From Chrysochromulina tobinii (lineage: Eukaryota > Haptophyta > Prymnesiales > Chrysochromulinaceae): a stretch of 16,741 nt of DNA. Where the stretch lies: positions 1 to 16,741 of the forward strand of contig JWZX01001624.1 of NCBI GenBank assembly GCA_001275005.1. The letters are read 5' to 3'. The notes beneath the pieces were generated by a model. That model worked only from the letters and a program-made list of their open reading frames with translations, made no database searches and was not told where the DNA came from. The translations under genes were made by a program, and so were the position numbers. Positions 1 through 7,767 of this stretch are shown here, one piece after another (the first letter of the stretch is position 1; each line of letters starts with the position of its first letter).

Positions 1-138
1 TGGTGGCGCTGCGATGACGGCGCCCCTTGGCTTAGTCGGGGTGACGTAGCTCGCTTGTTTGACGGCGGTCTGGAAAGGGGCAGAGTCGGAGAACGCGGGC
101 AGATCTAGCACGCTGACCGGCGAAGAATTGCCCGCCAT
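1..138 (-). CDS. N-terminal fragment of an unidentified protein, cut by the window edge
   Basis: An ATG at 138-136 on the minus strand opens 46 codons with no stop before the window edge. The protein begins MAGNSSPVSVLDLPAFSDSA and continues with residues rich in A, P, T, V and K. The frame shows the same G/C preference at third positions as the neighbouring genes, and it lies in the same orientation as the uroporphyrinogen-III synthase that ends 167 bp upstream. No domain or targeting signal can be recognised in so short a piece, and I do not know the family. It could also be a chance open stretch, since 46 codons without a stop is not rare in GC-rich DNA. Confidence 0.42.
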   Translation of the reverse strand, partial: MAGNSSPVSVLDLPAFSDSAPFQTAVKQASYVTPTKPRGAVIAAPP

Positions 139-305
139 GTCTCCGGCAGGAGGAAAGCGGGAAGCCGGGAACACAAAATCAACACAAAATCCTCATGTGT
201 GAACGTGATGTGAACGCGTCAAAACGCGTCCTAAGACGTTACCCGCAGTCTCACTGTGACTGGCTAGACTCGCAGAGAGTTACGCGGGCGTTATCCCGTG
301 ATCCT
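139..305. other. Intergenic spacer with tandem 11-bp duplication
   Basis: This short spacer separates the stop of the uroporphyrinogen-III synthase gene from the start of the partial gene at the left edge. It would hold the 3' untranslated region of the first and the promoter of the second. It contains a perfect 11-bp tandem duplication at 170-191 (unit AACACAAAATC), the octamer TGTGAACG twice with an 11-bp period (198 and 209), and AACGCGTC twice with a 10-bp period (213 and 223). No obvious TATA element is visible. Confidence 0.6.
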
Positions 306-1175
306 TTACGCTGGGACCCCGACGACGTCAACAATCGTCTGCGCCCACGACTCGACGCCTGGCTTCTCAGGGCAGTGCACGCGCTCGGGCGCGAACCCGA
401 CACGGCGGCACTCCTCGGCCGAGGTCTCGCCGATGCATACAGCGGTGGCGCCAGTGCCCACACGCTCGACCCATGCGCGAACCGCCGAGGGCGACGCAAA
501 AGTCACCACCTTGGCTGCACGAGCTCGCTCGGCATCATGCTCGCTCCACGTGGCGGGGAGTGTCGTGTAGGTCTCGATGCGCAGCGTCCGGAAGCCTCGG
601 GTTGCAAGCCCGTCCTCGACGACACGCTCAGCGAGCGCCGAAGCCGGGTAAAGGACTAGCCCAGACCCGCCAGAAACACCCGCAGAGACGGCGCCGCCAG
701 CCGCAGCCGGCAACTCGGCCGCGAGCGTTTTCCCGGTCGCCTTGCTTGGCACAAAATCGGCACTGAGATCGGCGGCGGTAAGAATCTGAGTCGTGCCCGC
801 GCCAACGGTCGCAATTCGTGCCAGCGGCGGCGAACCGCTTTCTCGCCATGCATCAACAAAGACGCTGGCCGCCTCGGGCGAAGTGATTACGATCCAGTCA
901 TGCGCATTCGCCACCAGAGCTTCGCGCAACGCTGTGTAGCCAGCCAGGCGCTCACAGGCGATGCAAGGGAGCTCCTCGGTCGGCACGCCGCGCTCTGCAA
1001 GAAGTGCGCCGAGCTTTTCATTCTTGCCCTCTTCGCGTGTGAGGAACACTCTCGGGACCTCGGCTGCGAGGCGCGTTCGACGTGAGCATAGTGGCGGTAT
1101 GGTGGCACTTAATGATGGTGTCGAAAAGGAGAGAATCGAGATCTGGAAGGCCAGCGTGAGAGGGGACAGTGCCAT
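306..1175 (-). CDS. HEMD: Uroporphyrinogen-III synthase, plastid-targeted
   Basis: The enzyme closes hydroxymethylbilane and inverts ring D to give uroporphyrinogen III, the precursor of haem and chlorophyll; in algae this step is normally in the plastid. The 289-residue protein matches the two-lobed HemD family. Lobe one starts at about residue 41 with VFLTREEG and contains DWIVITSPEAASVF (about 92-105) and RIATVGAGT (about 119-127). The second lobe carries VTFASPSAVRAWVE and AVCIGETSAEECRRVGF before a terminal KPG...A..IVDVV segment. Low sequence conservation is normal for this family. The first 40 residues (hydrophobic LTLAFQISILSF, then SATIPPLCSRRTRLAAE) look like a signal peptide followed by a basic transit stretch, as expected for a plastid behind an ER-derived membrane. 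The start is an ATG 174 bp from the divergent DNAAF4 start. The targeting call is inference. Confidence 0.87.
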   Translation of the reverse strand: MALSPLTLAFQISILSFSTPSLSATIPPLCSRRTRLAAEVPRVFLTREEGKNEKLGALLAERGVPTEELPCIACERLAGYTALREALVANAHDWIVITSPEAASVFVDAWRESGSPPLARIATVGAGTTQILTAADLSADFVPSKATGKTLAAELPAAAGGAVSAGVSGGSGLVLYPASALAERVVEDGLATRGFRTLRIETYTTLPATWSEHDAERARAAKVVTFASPSAVRAWVERVGTGATAVCIGETSAEECRRVGFAPERVHCPEKPGVESWAQTIVDVVGVPA

Positions 1176-1349
1176 TTCGATGGAGTGAGAGCTCGCGGGA
1201 TTCCTGATTTCCTAAATTACGCGACGTCCTCGTCTAATTCGGAAATGACTCTCTACCTGAAGCAGTACGTATTCACAGTCGATTCACTCGAGTCGTCCCA
1301 GCCTGGGCAACGGCCTTACGTCGGTCTCGAGAAAAGACAACGTCGGACG
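1176..1349. promoter_or_regulatory. Shared bidirectional promoter region of HEMD and DNAAF4
   Basis: The 174 bp between the minus-strand ATG of the uroporphyrinogen-III synthase gene and the plus-strand ATG of the DNAAF4 gene must hold both promoters and both 5' untranslated regions. It is locally richer in A/T around 1205-1250 than the flanking coding DNA. No clear TATA box is visible. A short inverted repeat, CCCAG-C-CTGGG, lies at 1298-1308. The plus frame stays open upstream to a GTG at 1185, with an in-frame ATG at 1245, but homology to the DNAAF4 N-terminus starts at the ATG at 1350. Confidence 0.55.
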
Positions 1350-3983
1350 ATGCCCATCTCCCCAGCCTACGAATGGTCCGAGACGCCGACGACGCTCACC
1401 GTCACCGCGCAGTGCCGCGGCGCCACGTCGGCCTCAACCAACGTCTTCTCGTCACCGCACTATGTGAGTTTTAATGCGTCGCCCTACTTTCTGGAGCTCG
1501 ACCTGCAAAGTGCGATCGACAGCACGCAATCTGTTGCGACCGTCCGCCAGGGCGTCGTCACCCTCAAGCTCACCAAGGCGCAGGAGGGGCTGTGGGGCCG
1601 CCTGCTTGTAGACCTACCGCGCGCGGAGCGCCTGAAGCGCCGTGATACCAGCCGCAAACTCGCTGAGGCGGAGGCGGAGGCCGCCCTCGAGCGGAAGAAG
1701 CGTATGACGTGGGAAGAGTCGCGCTACTCGCTCGGCAAGCAGATGGATAAGGATCGCGCTGCACGGCATCGCATCGATTCACTCAAGGAGGATGAGCTCG
1801 AGGCGGAGCGCACGCGTCTCGAGAGCTGGACACAGGAGCTCGATGGCAAGCGCGTCGGCAGCCGCGCCCATCCAGCTAAGCCGAGTAGCTTCCCGAGTGG
1901 TAGAACTGCGAGCGAAACTGCCGCGCTCCGCCGAGAAGGGCTGCTGTCGGAGGATTCGGCCAGCCGTATCGTCGACGTCACGGACGAGGCGCCACCGCTC
2001 GTCGATGCGGACAAGTTCAAGGACGTGTTCAAGCATGATATCTCGGAAGAGGAAGACGATGACGACACGGCCGCGGCGACCGGCGCGCCGCCACCGCCGC
2101 CGCCGCCGCCAGCGCCTGCCAAGAAGCCCGCGCCTCCGGCCGCCGCGCTGCCGCCGGTGCGCGGCACGGGCAAGATTAAGATCGGCTTCACCAAGCAGCT
2201 TCTGACGGCGCCCGCGCGTACAAAGGGAGCGGTAGGCGACACTGACTATCCACTCGACCCACTCACTGCACCCGACCTCTTCAAGTCGCGCCCCAGTGAC
2301 GGCGACATCTCGCAGCGCGACCCTGCGTGGCTCAAGGACCGTGGCGATCGCTTCTTCCGAATGGGTGACTCCCGCTCAGCGGAGGAGGCGTACACGATGG
2401 CGCTCAACCATTTCAAGGAGAGGATCATGGGGCAGGCGATCGACTGCGTGGTCGCGTGCTGGTCCAACCGCGCCGCGTGCCGCATCCAGCGCAAGGCCTT
2501 CCTCGATGCCGCCGAGGACTGCGGTCATGCGCTGGTCACCATGGCCAAGGCGCGCTGCGTTACCGAATATCCCAAGTCCGAGACGGCGCTCGTGCGCTCC
2601 AGGCTGCGTCTGCACACGCGCCGCGGCGTCGCCTTCGCCAACGCGGGCGTGCTCCACCGCGCGCTCGTCGAGTTCAAGGTGGCGCTCACGTATGCCGAGG
2701 GCAACCTGCCGTCGGACGCGGCCGACCGCCAGATGCTCCACTCGGACATCCAGGCGCTCGTCGAGCGGCACGAGGCGATGGTGAAGAAGCTTACGGAAGC
2801 GGATGAGCTGCTAGCGAGCCACCAGCAGTCGGCGGTGCATGAGGGAGGCGGAGAGGCGACCAAGGCACACGGCCCGCTCACCAAGGCCAAGGAGCTCTAC
2901 GACGCGGCGCTCGAGCTCGTGCCCCTCGAGGTGGCGGCACTCGCCAACCGCGCGGCGTGCCACCTCTACCTCGGGGAGCCCTTTGCATGCGATAGCGACT
3001 GCACCAAGGCGCTCACCGAGCTCGATGCGGAGGCGAAGCGAGCCACGGAACTCGCCATGGAGCACACCGGCTTGTTCGCAGAGCCGATTCCGCCGGAGGA
3101 CGTCATGGCGATGACCAACGGCCAAGCGGCCAAGGCCGACAAGCTGCGCTTCGAGCTGCTGCGCCGACGCGCCGCCGCGCGCATCGAGGAGAGCGAGGCA
3201 CACTTCCCACAGGCGGCCATGGATTTGAAGGAGTGCCTCAAGCTGCGCCCGGCCGACCCGGCGACCATTCACAGCCTCGACGAGCTTTCACGCCGTGCGG
3301 CGGCCGCGGGCGTCGAGCTGGAGCCGTTGCCGCCGGCGATGCCCTCGCAGCTCGCTCTCACTGACAATGGCTCTGCGGCCGACGACGCGGACGACGATGA
3401 CGATGCCGCGCCTGACGAGGTCGAAGCCAACGATGGTGACGCCGAGGGTCAGAAGGACGCGGAAGGGGCCAAGGAGGGCGGCGCCGACGGAGCGTCGAGT
3501 GCGTCGTCGCGCAAGCCGCCCACGGGCACGCGCTCAGCGGCCGCGCTGAAGGGCGACGCGGACACGGCCTTCAAGGAAGCACGGCTGGGGAAGGCGGTGG
3601 CTCTCTACGGCAAAGCTCTCAAGGCGGACGCGCAGGCCGAATGGTTTGGCGAGGGCAAGGGGCTGCTCTTCCGCTGCCAGTGCCTCGCGAACCGATCGGC
3701 CTGTCACCTCAAGATGCATGCCTTTGCCGATACAGTCGAGGATGCGGGCGCCGCGATCGCCGCGCTCTCCACGGGCCTCGTGCAGGGGCAAAATGCGGCC
3801 GAGGCGGAGGCGCTGCTGCTCAAGCTGCTCGCACGCCGCGGGATGGCGCTCTGCCAGCTCACGCGGTATGATGAGGCCGCGGCCGACTACACACGCGCAG
3901 CGGAGCTCGACCCGCAGAATGAGCAGCTCAAAAAGGACTTGCAGCTCATTGAGGCGGCGCGCGGCAGCGGCCAGGTGGTTTGA
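1350..3983 (+). CDS. DNAAF4: DNAAF4/DYX1C1-like dynein axonemal assembly factor, enlarged with three TPR blocks
   Basis: DNAAF4 is a cytoplasmic co-chaperone that helps HSP90/HSP70 assemble axonemal dynein arms. The 877-residue protein starts MPISPAYEWSETPTTLTVTA and has a p23/CS-like beta domain at about 1-90. A charged helical region follows (about 93-170), then an acidic run and an eight-proline run (about 233-254), and an IKIGFTKQLLTAP segment (about 276-288). The motif RDPAWLKDRGDRFF (from about 323) matches the sequence that opens the TPR domain in animal DNAAF4. Animal forms are about 420 residues with one C-terminal TPR set. Here three TPR-rich blocks occur, at about 323-470, 505-645 and 730-870, the last two separated by an acidic linker (about 672-705). 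Each block contains an NRxACxx helix followed by an arginine-rich helix. The last block, with ARRGMALCQLTRYDEAAADY and then LDPQN, most resembles the canonical C-terminus. The gene is uninterrupted, and the ATG at 1350 was preferred on homology over upstream in-frame starts. Confidence 0.85.
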   Translation: MPISPAYEWSETPTTLTVTAQCRGATSASTNVFSSPHYVSFNASPYFLELDLQSAIDSTQSVATVRQGVVTLKLTKAQEGLWGRLLVDLPRAERLKRRDTSRKLAEAEAEAALERKKRMTWEESRYSLGKQMDKDRAARHRIDSLKEDELEAERTRLESWTQELDGKRVGSRAHPAKPSSFPSGRTASETAALRREGLLSEDSASRIVDVTDEAPPLVDADKFKDVFKHDISEEEDDDDTAAATGAPPPPPPPPAPAKKPAPPAAALPPVRGTGKIKIGFTKQLLTAPARTKGAVGDTDYPLDPLTAPDLFKSRPSDGDISQRDPAWLKDRGDRFFRMGDSRSAEEAYTMALNHFKERIMGQAIDCVVACWSNRAACRIQRKAFLDAAEDCGHALVTMAKARCVTEYPKSETALVRSRLRLHTRRGVAFANAGVLHRALVEFKVALTYAEGNLPSDAADRQMLHSDIQALVERHEAMVKKLTEADELLASHQQSAVHEGGGEATKAHGPLTKAKELYDAALELVPLEVAALANRAACHLYLGEPFACDSDCTKALTELDAEAKRATELAMEHTGLFAEPIPPEDVMAMTNGQAAKADKLRFELLRRRAAARIEESEAHFPQAAMDLKECLKLRPADPATIHSLDELSRRAAAAGVELEPLPPAMPSQLALTDNGSAADDADDDDDAAPDEVEANDGDAEGQKDAEGAKEGGADGASSASSRKPPTGTRSAAALKGDADTAFKEARLGKAVALYGKALKADAQAEWFGEGKGLLFRCQCLANRSACHLKMHAFADTVEDAGAAIAALSTGLVQGQNAAEAEALLLKLLARRGMALCQLTRYDEAAADYTRAAELDPQNEQLKKDLQLIEAARGSGQVV
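2316..3959 (+). repeat. Three TPR blocks inside DNAAF4 (2316-2759, 2862-3284, 3537-3959)
   Basis: Three related segments of about 140-150 codons are seen at protein level. Each has one clear TPR hairpin signature: SNRAACRIQRKAFLDAAEDC in block 1, ANRAACHLYLGEPFACDSDC in block 2, and ANRSACHLKMHAFADTVEDA in block 3. Each is followed by an R-rich helix and a further TPR (RRGVAFANAGVLHRALVEF, RRRAAARIEESEAHFPQAAM, RRGMALCQLTRYDEAAADY). The DNA copies are well diverged, so this is an old duplication and not a recent array. Confidence 0.75.
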
Positions 3984-4357
3984 GCTGCGATTCGACGACC
4001 TGTAGCGGAAGGCTATCGTATAGCTCTCGTGCAGCTCTCGTGGAGCTGTCGGGCGGCGCACGGCAGATCGGCAGTTTGGAGCGAGGACGAAGAGGAGATC
4101 TTGAAGAAGGGGTGAACCTAGGTTGAACCAGGTGCGCGAAACTGCAAATCGTTGGTCTGATGGTCTGTATGAATCGATGGTGAGAGCGGCCCCTTAGTTC
4201 AATCGATAACGTGTGAACACACATGACAAAAGCGTGTCTGGTTGCAGGTCTTCAGTCTGTGCTCGTTTCACAGTTAACAAGTTGGCCCAAAGCAATCAGC
4301 AATCATCACGACATGAGTTCTTGTCCGAGAGATCAAGATCGAGAAGCCGGGACGCGC
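3984..4357. other. Intergenic spacer between DNAAF4 and ALB3 (tandem genes)
   Basis: These 374 bp hold the 3' end of the DNAAF4 transcript and the promoter and leader of ALB3. Visible items are a 6-bp-stem hairpin (CAGCTC-TCGTG-GAGCTG, 4032-4048), a degenerate 11-bp duplication around 4113-4134 (TGAACC twice), and the short hairpin GTGTG-AA-CACAC near 4211. The ALB3 frame is open upstream to an ATG at 4223, but that extension has no targeting or family features and is probably leader. No RNA gene or separate coding sequence is supported. Confidence 0.55.
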
Positions 4358-5536
4358 ATGTCGCCGATTTCATTAGGTCGAATGACCCTCCTCGCAATGC
4401 TTCCGGCCGCACACTGCTGGCTCGCTTCCACGACAGCGACGCGCGCCCTCCCAGCAGTTCAGCGCAGCAGCGGCGTTCGCGCGGCGCTCTCGGGACCGGA
4501 ACTTGGCAGCTTCCTGCAGCTTGCTGATGCCGAGCCGGCCGTGCGCATGACGGCAGAGGCAGTCAAAGCAGCCAGCGGGGAGCTCGGCTGGTGGGACACG
4601 TACATCAAAACGGTCGAGGACGGAATCTTCACCGTCCACGACTTCCTGGCGGGCATGGGCGTGCCGGGTGCGTACGGCCTCTCCATTTTCCTTTTTGTGC
4701 TCGCCGTAAAGATTGTGACGCTGCCCCTGAACTGGAAGCAGCTGGCGACGTCGGCGGGCATGAAGTCGATGAAACCGCAACAGGAAATCGTCAAAAAGTG
4801 GTATGGAGATAACACGGACCTGCTCAACGTCGAGACGGGCGCGCTCTTCGAGAAGTTCGACGTCAACCCGCTCGCGGGCTGCCTGCCGTCGCTCGCACAG
4901 ATCCCCGTCTTCCTCGGTGTGTACTACTCGGTCACCTCGATCGCCAAGGCGCAGGTCTACAGCGAGGGTTTCCTTTGGCTGCCCTCACTCTCGGGGCCCA
5001 TAGCAGACCGCAGCCAGGGCCTCAGCTGGCTCACCGAGAATTGGGCGAACGGCGCGCCGCCCCTAGGTTGGCACGACACGCTCTGCTACCTCACGATTCC
5101 GGCCATCCTCGTGTGCACGCAGACGGCGGCGCTGTACTTGCTGGGCTCCTTCGAAGCACTCGAGGAGTCGGGCGATAAGAACAGCCAGACTACGGGCTAT
5201 GTGCTGCGCCTTCTCCCATTCATGCTCGGCTGGTTCGCGATGAATGCGCCTGCCGGGCTGGGCGTCTATTGGATCTTCAACAACATCCTGACCACAGCCA
5301 CGACGGTTGCGGTCAAGAAGCTCGTCGAGAAACCCCCGGTCGAAATCCCAGTCGATTTGGCGGTGCTAGGGCCGCGTCGCGAGATGCAGTCCATCGCGCC
5401 GCTCGGCGTCGTCCCTGACTGGATCACTGGAATCAAGGACGAGGTGGAGAAGCGTAAGGCGGCAGAGGCCGCCGTCGCAGGGCTACCCCAGGAGGCGGCC
5501 GCGGCTGATCAGCCAGCTGAGAGCAGCAAGGCCTGA
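4358..5536 (+). CDS. ALB3: Plastid Alb3 / Oxa1 / YidC-family membrane protein insertase
   Basis: The protein inserts and folds polytopic proteins, classically light-harvesting proteins, in the thylakoid membrane. The 392-residue product begins with a hydrophobic signal-like stretch (MTLLAMLPAAHCWLAST, about 9-25). A region with scattered basic and small residues follows, consistent with a bipartite plastid presequence. The family core has a first span with VKIVTLPLNWKQ (about 101-128). The hallmark GCLPSLAQIPVFLGVYYSV (about 174-192) follows, then a span at about 240-262 and the terminal pair around LPFMLGWFAMNAPAGLGVYW (about 286-305). The hydrophilic C-tail of about 75 residues ends in Ala/Glu-rich sequence, and I see no basic motifs like those that bind cpSRP43 in green plants. 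The ATG at 4358 was chosen because it directly precedes the signal-like segment; the ATG at 4382 is an alternative. Confidence 0.9.
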   Translation: MSPISLGRMTLLAMLPAAHCWLASTTATRALPAVQRSSGVRAALSGPELGSFLQLADAEPAVRMTAEAVKAASGELGWWDTYIKTVEDGIFTVHDFLAGMGVPGAYGLSIFLFVLAVKIVTLPLNWKQLATSAGMKSMKPQQEIVKKWYGDNTDLLNVETGALFEKFDVNPLAGCLPSLAQIPVFLGVYYSVTSIAKAQVYSEGFLWLPSLSGPIADRSQGLSWLTENWANGAPPLGWHDTLCYLTIPAILVCTQTAALYLLGSFEALEESGDKNSQTTGYVLRLLPFMLGWFAMNAPAGLGVYWIFNNILTTATTVAVKKLVEKPPVEIPVDLAVLGPRREMQSIAPLGVVPDWITGIKDEVEKRKAAEAAVAGLPQEAAAADQPAESSKA

Positions 5537-6144
5537 GCGTGCGCGCGCCGAATGCGCCTGGGTAGGGCGGCATGAGCGATGCGGGAGCCACCTGTGTGTG
5601 TGTGTGATCCGCTCTCGGCAGTCGGCGCACCACCGAGGCCTGGGCGACACACATGGAGGGCATGTATAGATACCACACGTGGGGTCGCGGTGCGCGCTGC
5701 AGCCGCCGCGTGATAACGGCGCGCGCGTGTGCCCGCGGTCCGCTCTGCTCCGGAGAGCCGGGCGGTGCCGGTCGCGGCGCGTGCGGTTTACCTTAGCGTG
5801 CCGCGCTGCGGGCCGCAGGCTGCCGAGCTGGGCGGCTGCCGCCGGGGGCGTGTAGGAAAGTTCCCGGCGACTTTTTCGAATCTATAATTATCGTTTGGCT
5901 TTCACGCATTACGCGGCCGGCCGGCGTGGCCGATGTAACGCGGTGATGCGCTAATGGCTAAATCACTCGGTTCGGTGGTCGGTGATCGGTCGGTAGCGCT
6001 AGCGGGGGCCTTAATATCGATCGACGTCCGGTATGATATGTCGATATGATTTCGGGCATGACTGCGATGGCGCGGCTTTTCCCGTGTGGCGCTCCGTCTC
6101 CCGTGAGCAGGTAGTGAGCAGGCAGGAACAGATCACAGGCCTGT
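5537..6144. other. Convergent intergenic region, no gene seen
   Basis: These 608 bp lie between two genes that end facing each other and should contain both 3' untranslated regions. The left part is very GC-rich and includes a (TG)7 run at 5593-5606. The right part has an A/T-richer pocket around 5870-5910 and another around 6010-6050. A near-perfect 11-bp tandem duplication (GTGAGCAGG repeated at 6103 and 6114) lies close to the stop of the minus-strand gene, and GGTCGGT occurs at 5977 and 5988, also 11 bp apart. No reading frame with convincing protein character, tRNA or other RNA gene was recognised. Confidence 0.6.
5593..5606. repeat. (TG)7 dinucleotide microsatellite
   Basis: Seven perfect TG units lie 57 bp after the ALB3 stop codon, in what should be its 3' untranslated region. 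Confidence 0.9.
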
Positions 6145-7767
6145 TCAGATGAGACCCACGTCCCTCTCGGCCAGTCCCTTTCGGCCGACGGGACCGGTCC
6201 CCAGAGCGAGGAGCCCAGTCTTCACACCAGTCTTCACATTGAGCCTGCTCTTACCACCGCGCGGCCCATCGATGATAGAGGGGTCCGCGGGTCCGGCGCC
6301 TCGCATCTTGTGCACTGCTTCGAGGATGCTCTCGCGATGCACGCGCGCAAAGCACACGGCAAAGGTGAGCGAGATGCCCATACACAGTAGCACGGCAAAG
6401 ACGTCGCCGTACAGCGAGAGTGGCTCCGACACGTCGAGGAAGATACTCCTCTGGTCTGTGCGTGCGACCCAGCACTGCGTGAAGCCGCCGTCCATTTCGT
6501 TCGGGGCGCTGAGCGCGTGTTCCGGGTCGGCGATGCCGCGAAATCTCTGAGGGATCCATTTGAGGTCGCTGCAGTCACGCCTGGCCTCGTTGAGCGATTC
6601 GAGAACCTCGCCCGTGCAGTACGGGCGGTCTGAGTCGATCACGTACGTGTGCGCGACCGCCATCCAGCGGTCGGTCCACCCTTTGCGTCTCCACGATGCG
6701 GGGAGAGGGTCGAGCAGCGTAACCGTCACATTCCACACGGGCTCGAGGCGCCACTGCGTGCCTTCCTGGTTTTGCTTGTTGCGCGCGTCCATGAACTTGC
6801 CGTGGTGGTACACCATCTGGGCATCGAGCTCGAGCGCCCCGAGTTCGCAGCTCGCCTCGAGCCATTGCTCGTAGCCCTCCTCGTTCTCTCCCGAGAACGG
6901 GTGCGCCGTCTCCTCGTAGATCCCGGTGGTGTCGCGCAGCCAGTAGCCCGCGAGTGCGAGCGGCATGCACACGCCAAAGATGAGCGCCTCGCACGGGTAG
7001 TGTCGGCAGCACTCGCCCGAGAGCAGCCGGCCGTACAGGTAGTCGATCATCTCCGTGCAGCCGCCAAACACACCCAGGAGGGAGTGTACCCACGTCGGGG
7101 CGGCCACCCCGCCGTCCACTCCATCCGCGTCTGAGGACGAGCCGGCGTCGTCGCGCAATGGCGCTCGCCGGTCGAAAACACCACCGCCGCCATCCTCGTG
7201 TAGCGGCTCCTCGTGTGAGGCTCGACGTGTGCGCCCCGGCCTGTCCATGCCTTCGGACAGTTCACACAGCTCTTGGAGCAGCGACACCACATCCGCACAT
7301 GCGCTGGCGTTCTCTAAGAAAAACACCTTGGGCCTCGATTTGTAGCTGAACTTAAGCGAGACGCTGCGCTCGGCCTGATTCGCCCAGGCCGCCTCGATGG
7401 TGTCAAGATCGATCTCGTTGCGGCCATATAGCAACGTAGTCTCCGTAATCTCCAGCACCGTTTCGGTCGTGATGCTAAACCGGCCATTCGTGACCGTCCT
7501 TACCGAGAGCAGCACCTCCGATGGCAGTGGTTCCAACTGCGATCTCGCATTTGGAGGTGGAAGCAAATTCTCGCGGAGAACACTCGGCGTGGTAAACGAA
7601 GATCTACGAGGCGTTGTCGGTGTAAATGCAAAGCACGGGGCCGATTTGGATGCTGGAATAGGCTTGCGAGCGGAACTGGGACGCGTGTTGACCGGAGCCG
7701 GTGGTGGAGCCGGTGGAGCCGGTGGAGCCGGCGGTGCCCTCGGTGAGGTTAGTGGAGCCGGTTGCAT
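6145..7767 (-). CDS. Unrecognised two-span membrane protein with a PH-like N-terminal region
   Basis: I do not recognise this 540-residue protein. The first 80 residues are proline- and serine-rich, with a PPAPPAPPAPP tract. Residues about 81-170 have the alternating pattern of a PH or GRAM-like domain: short strands (VLEITETTLLYG, SVSLKFSYKS, KVFFLE) and a closing helix (ACADVVSLLQELCEL). An acidic and glycine-rich linker follows. There are two probable membrane spans, at about 258-277 (EALIFGVCMPLALAGYWL) and 453-474 (GDVFAVLLCMGISLTFAVCF). Between them lies a segment of about 175 residues with four cysteines (about 307, 384, 399, 432) and one NVT sequon (about 346). This suggests a lumenal or extracellular domain with both ends in the cytosol. 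The C-tail is basic and holds an in-frame VKTGVKTG duplication. The first ATG is 7767; the frame opens further up only at a TTG. Confidence 0.72.
   Translation of the reverse strand: MQPAPLTSPRAPPAPPAPPAPPPAPVNTRPSSARKPIPASKSAPCFAFTPTTPRRSSFTTPSVLRENLLPPPNARSQLEPLPSEVLLSVRTVTNGRFSITTETVLEITETTLLYGRNEIDLDTIEAAWANQAERSVSLKFSYKSRPKVFFLENASACADVVSLLQELCELSEGMDRPGRTRRASHEEPLHEDGGGGVFDRRAPLRDDAGSSSDADGVDGGVAAPTWVHSLLGVFGGCTEMIDYLYGRLLSGECCRHYPCEALIFGVCMPLALAGYWLRDTTGIYEETAHPFSGENEEGYEQWLEASCELGALELDAQMVYHHGKFMDARNKQNQEGTQWRLEPVWNVTVTLLDPLPASWRRKGWTDRWMAVAHTYVIDSDRPYCTGEVLESLNEARRDCSDLKWIPQRFRGIADPEHALSAPNEMDGGFTQCWVARTDQRSIFLDVSEPLSLYGDVFAVLLCMGISLTFAVCFARVHRESILEAVHKMRGAGPADPSIIDGPRGGKSRLNVKTGVKTGLLALGTGPVGRKGLAERDVGLI
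6215..6238 (-). repeat. Perfect 12-bp tandem duplication in the 3' coding part of the two-span protein
   Basis: The unit CCAGTCTTCACA (plus strand) occurs twice back to back. Because 12 is a multiple of three, the frame is kept and four residues (VKTG) are duplicated in the basic C-tail. Confidence 0.9.
7694..7738 (-). repeat. 9-bp minisatellite encoding a PPA-rich tract
   Basis: Imperfect tandem copies of the 9-bp unit GGTGGAGCC (plus strand) encode repeated Pro-Pro-Ala near the N-terminus of the two-span protein. The copies are nearly identical, so the tract is likely variable in length between strains. Confidence 0.8.

Noticed and set aside
195-659. Plus-strand frame opposite the end of the uroporphyrinogen-III synthase gene
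   Set aside because: It overlaps a well-supported gene on the other strand, and its arginine-rich product looks like nothing known.
1295-1311. X-box (RFX-type) site before DNAAF4
   Set aside because: Only the right half-site (GGCAAC) matches; the left half and the spacing do not, and RFX factors are not expected in most algae.
1185-1349. N-terminal extension of DNAAF4 from a GTG or from the ATG at 1245
   Set aside because: GTG starts are not expected in nuclear genes, and family similarity begins at the ATG at 1350.
4188-4255. Possible tRNA, from a good match to the pol III A box (TAGTTCAATCG) near 4192
   Set aside because: The B-box candidate (GGTTGCAGGTC) is poor, the anticodon stem has a mismatch, and no 3' acceptor strand pairs with the bases before the A box at the right distance.
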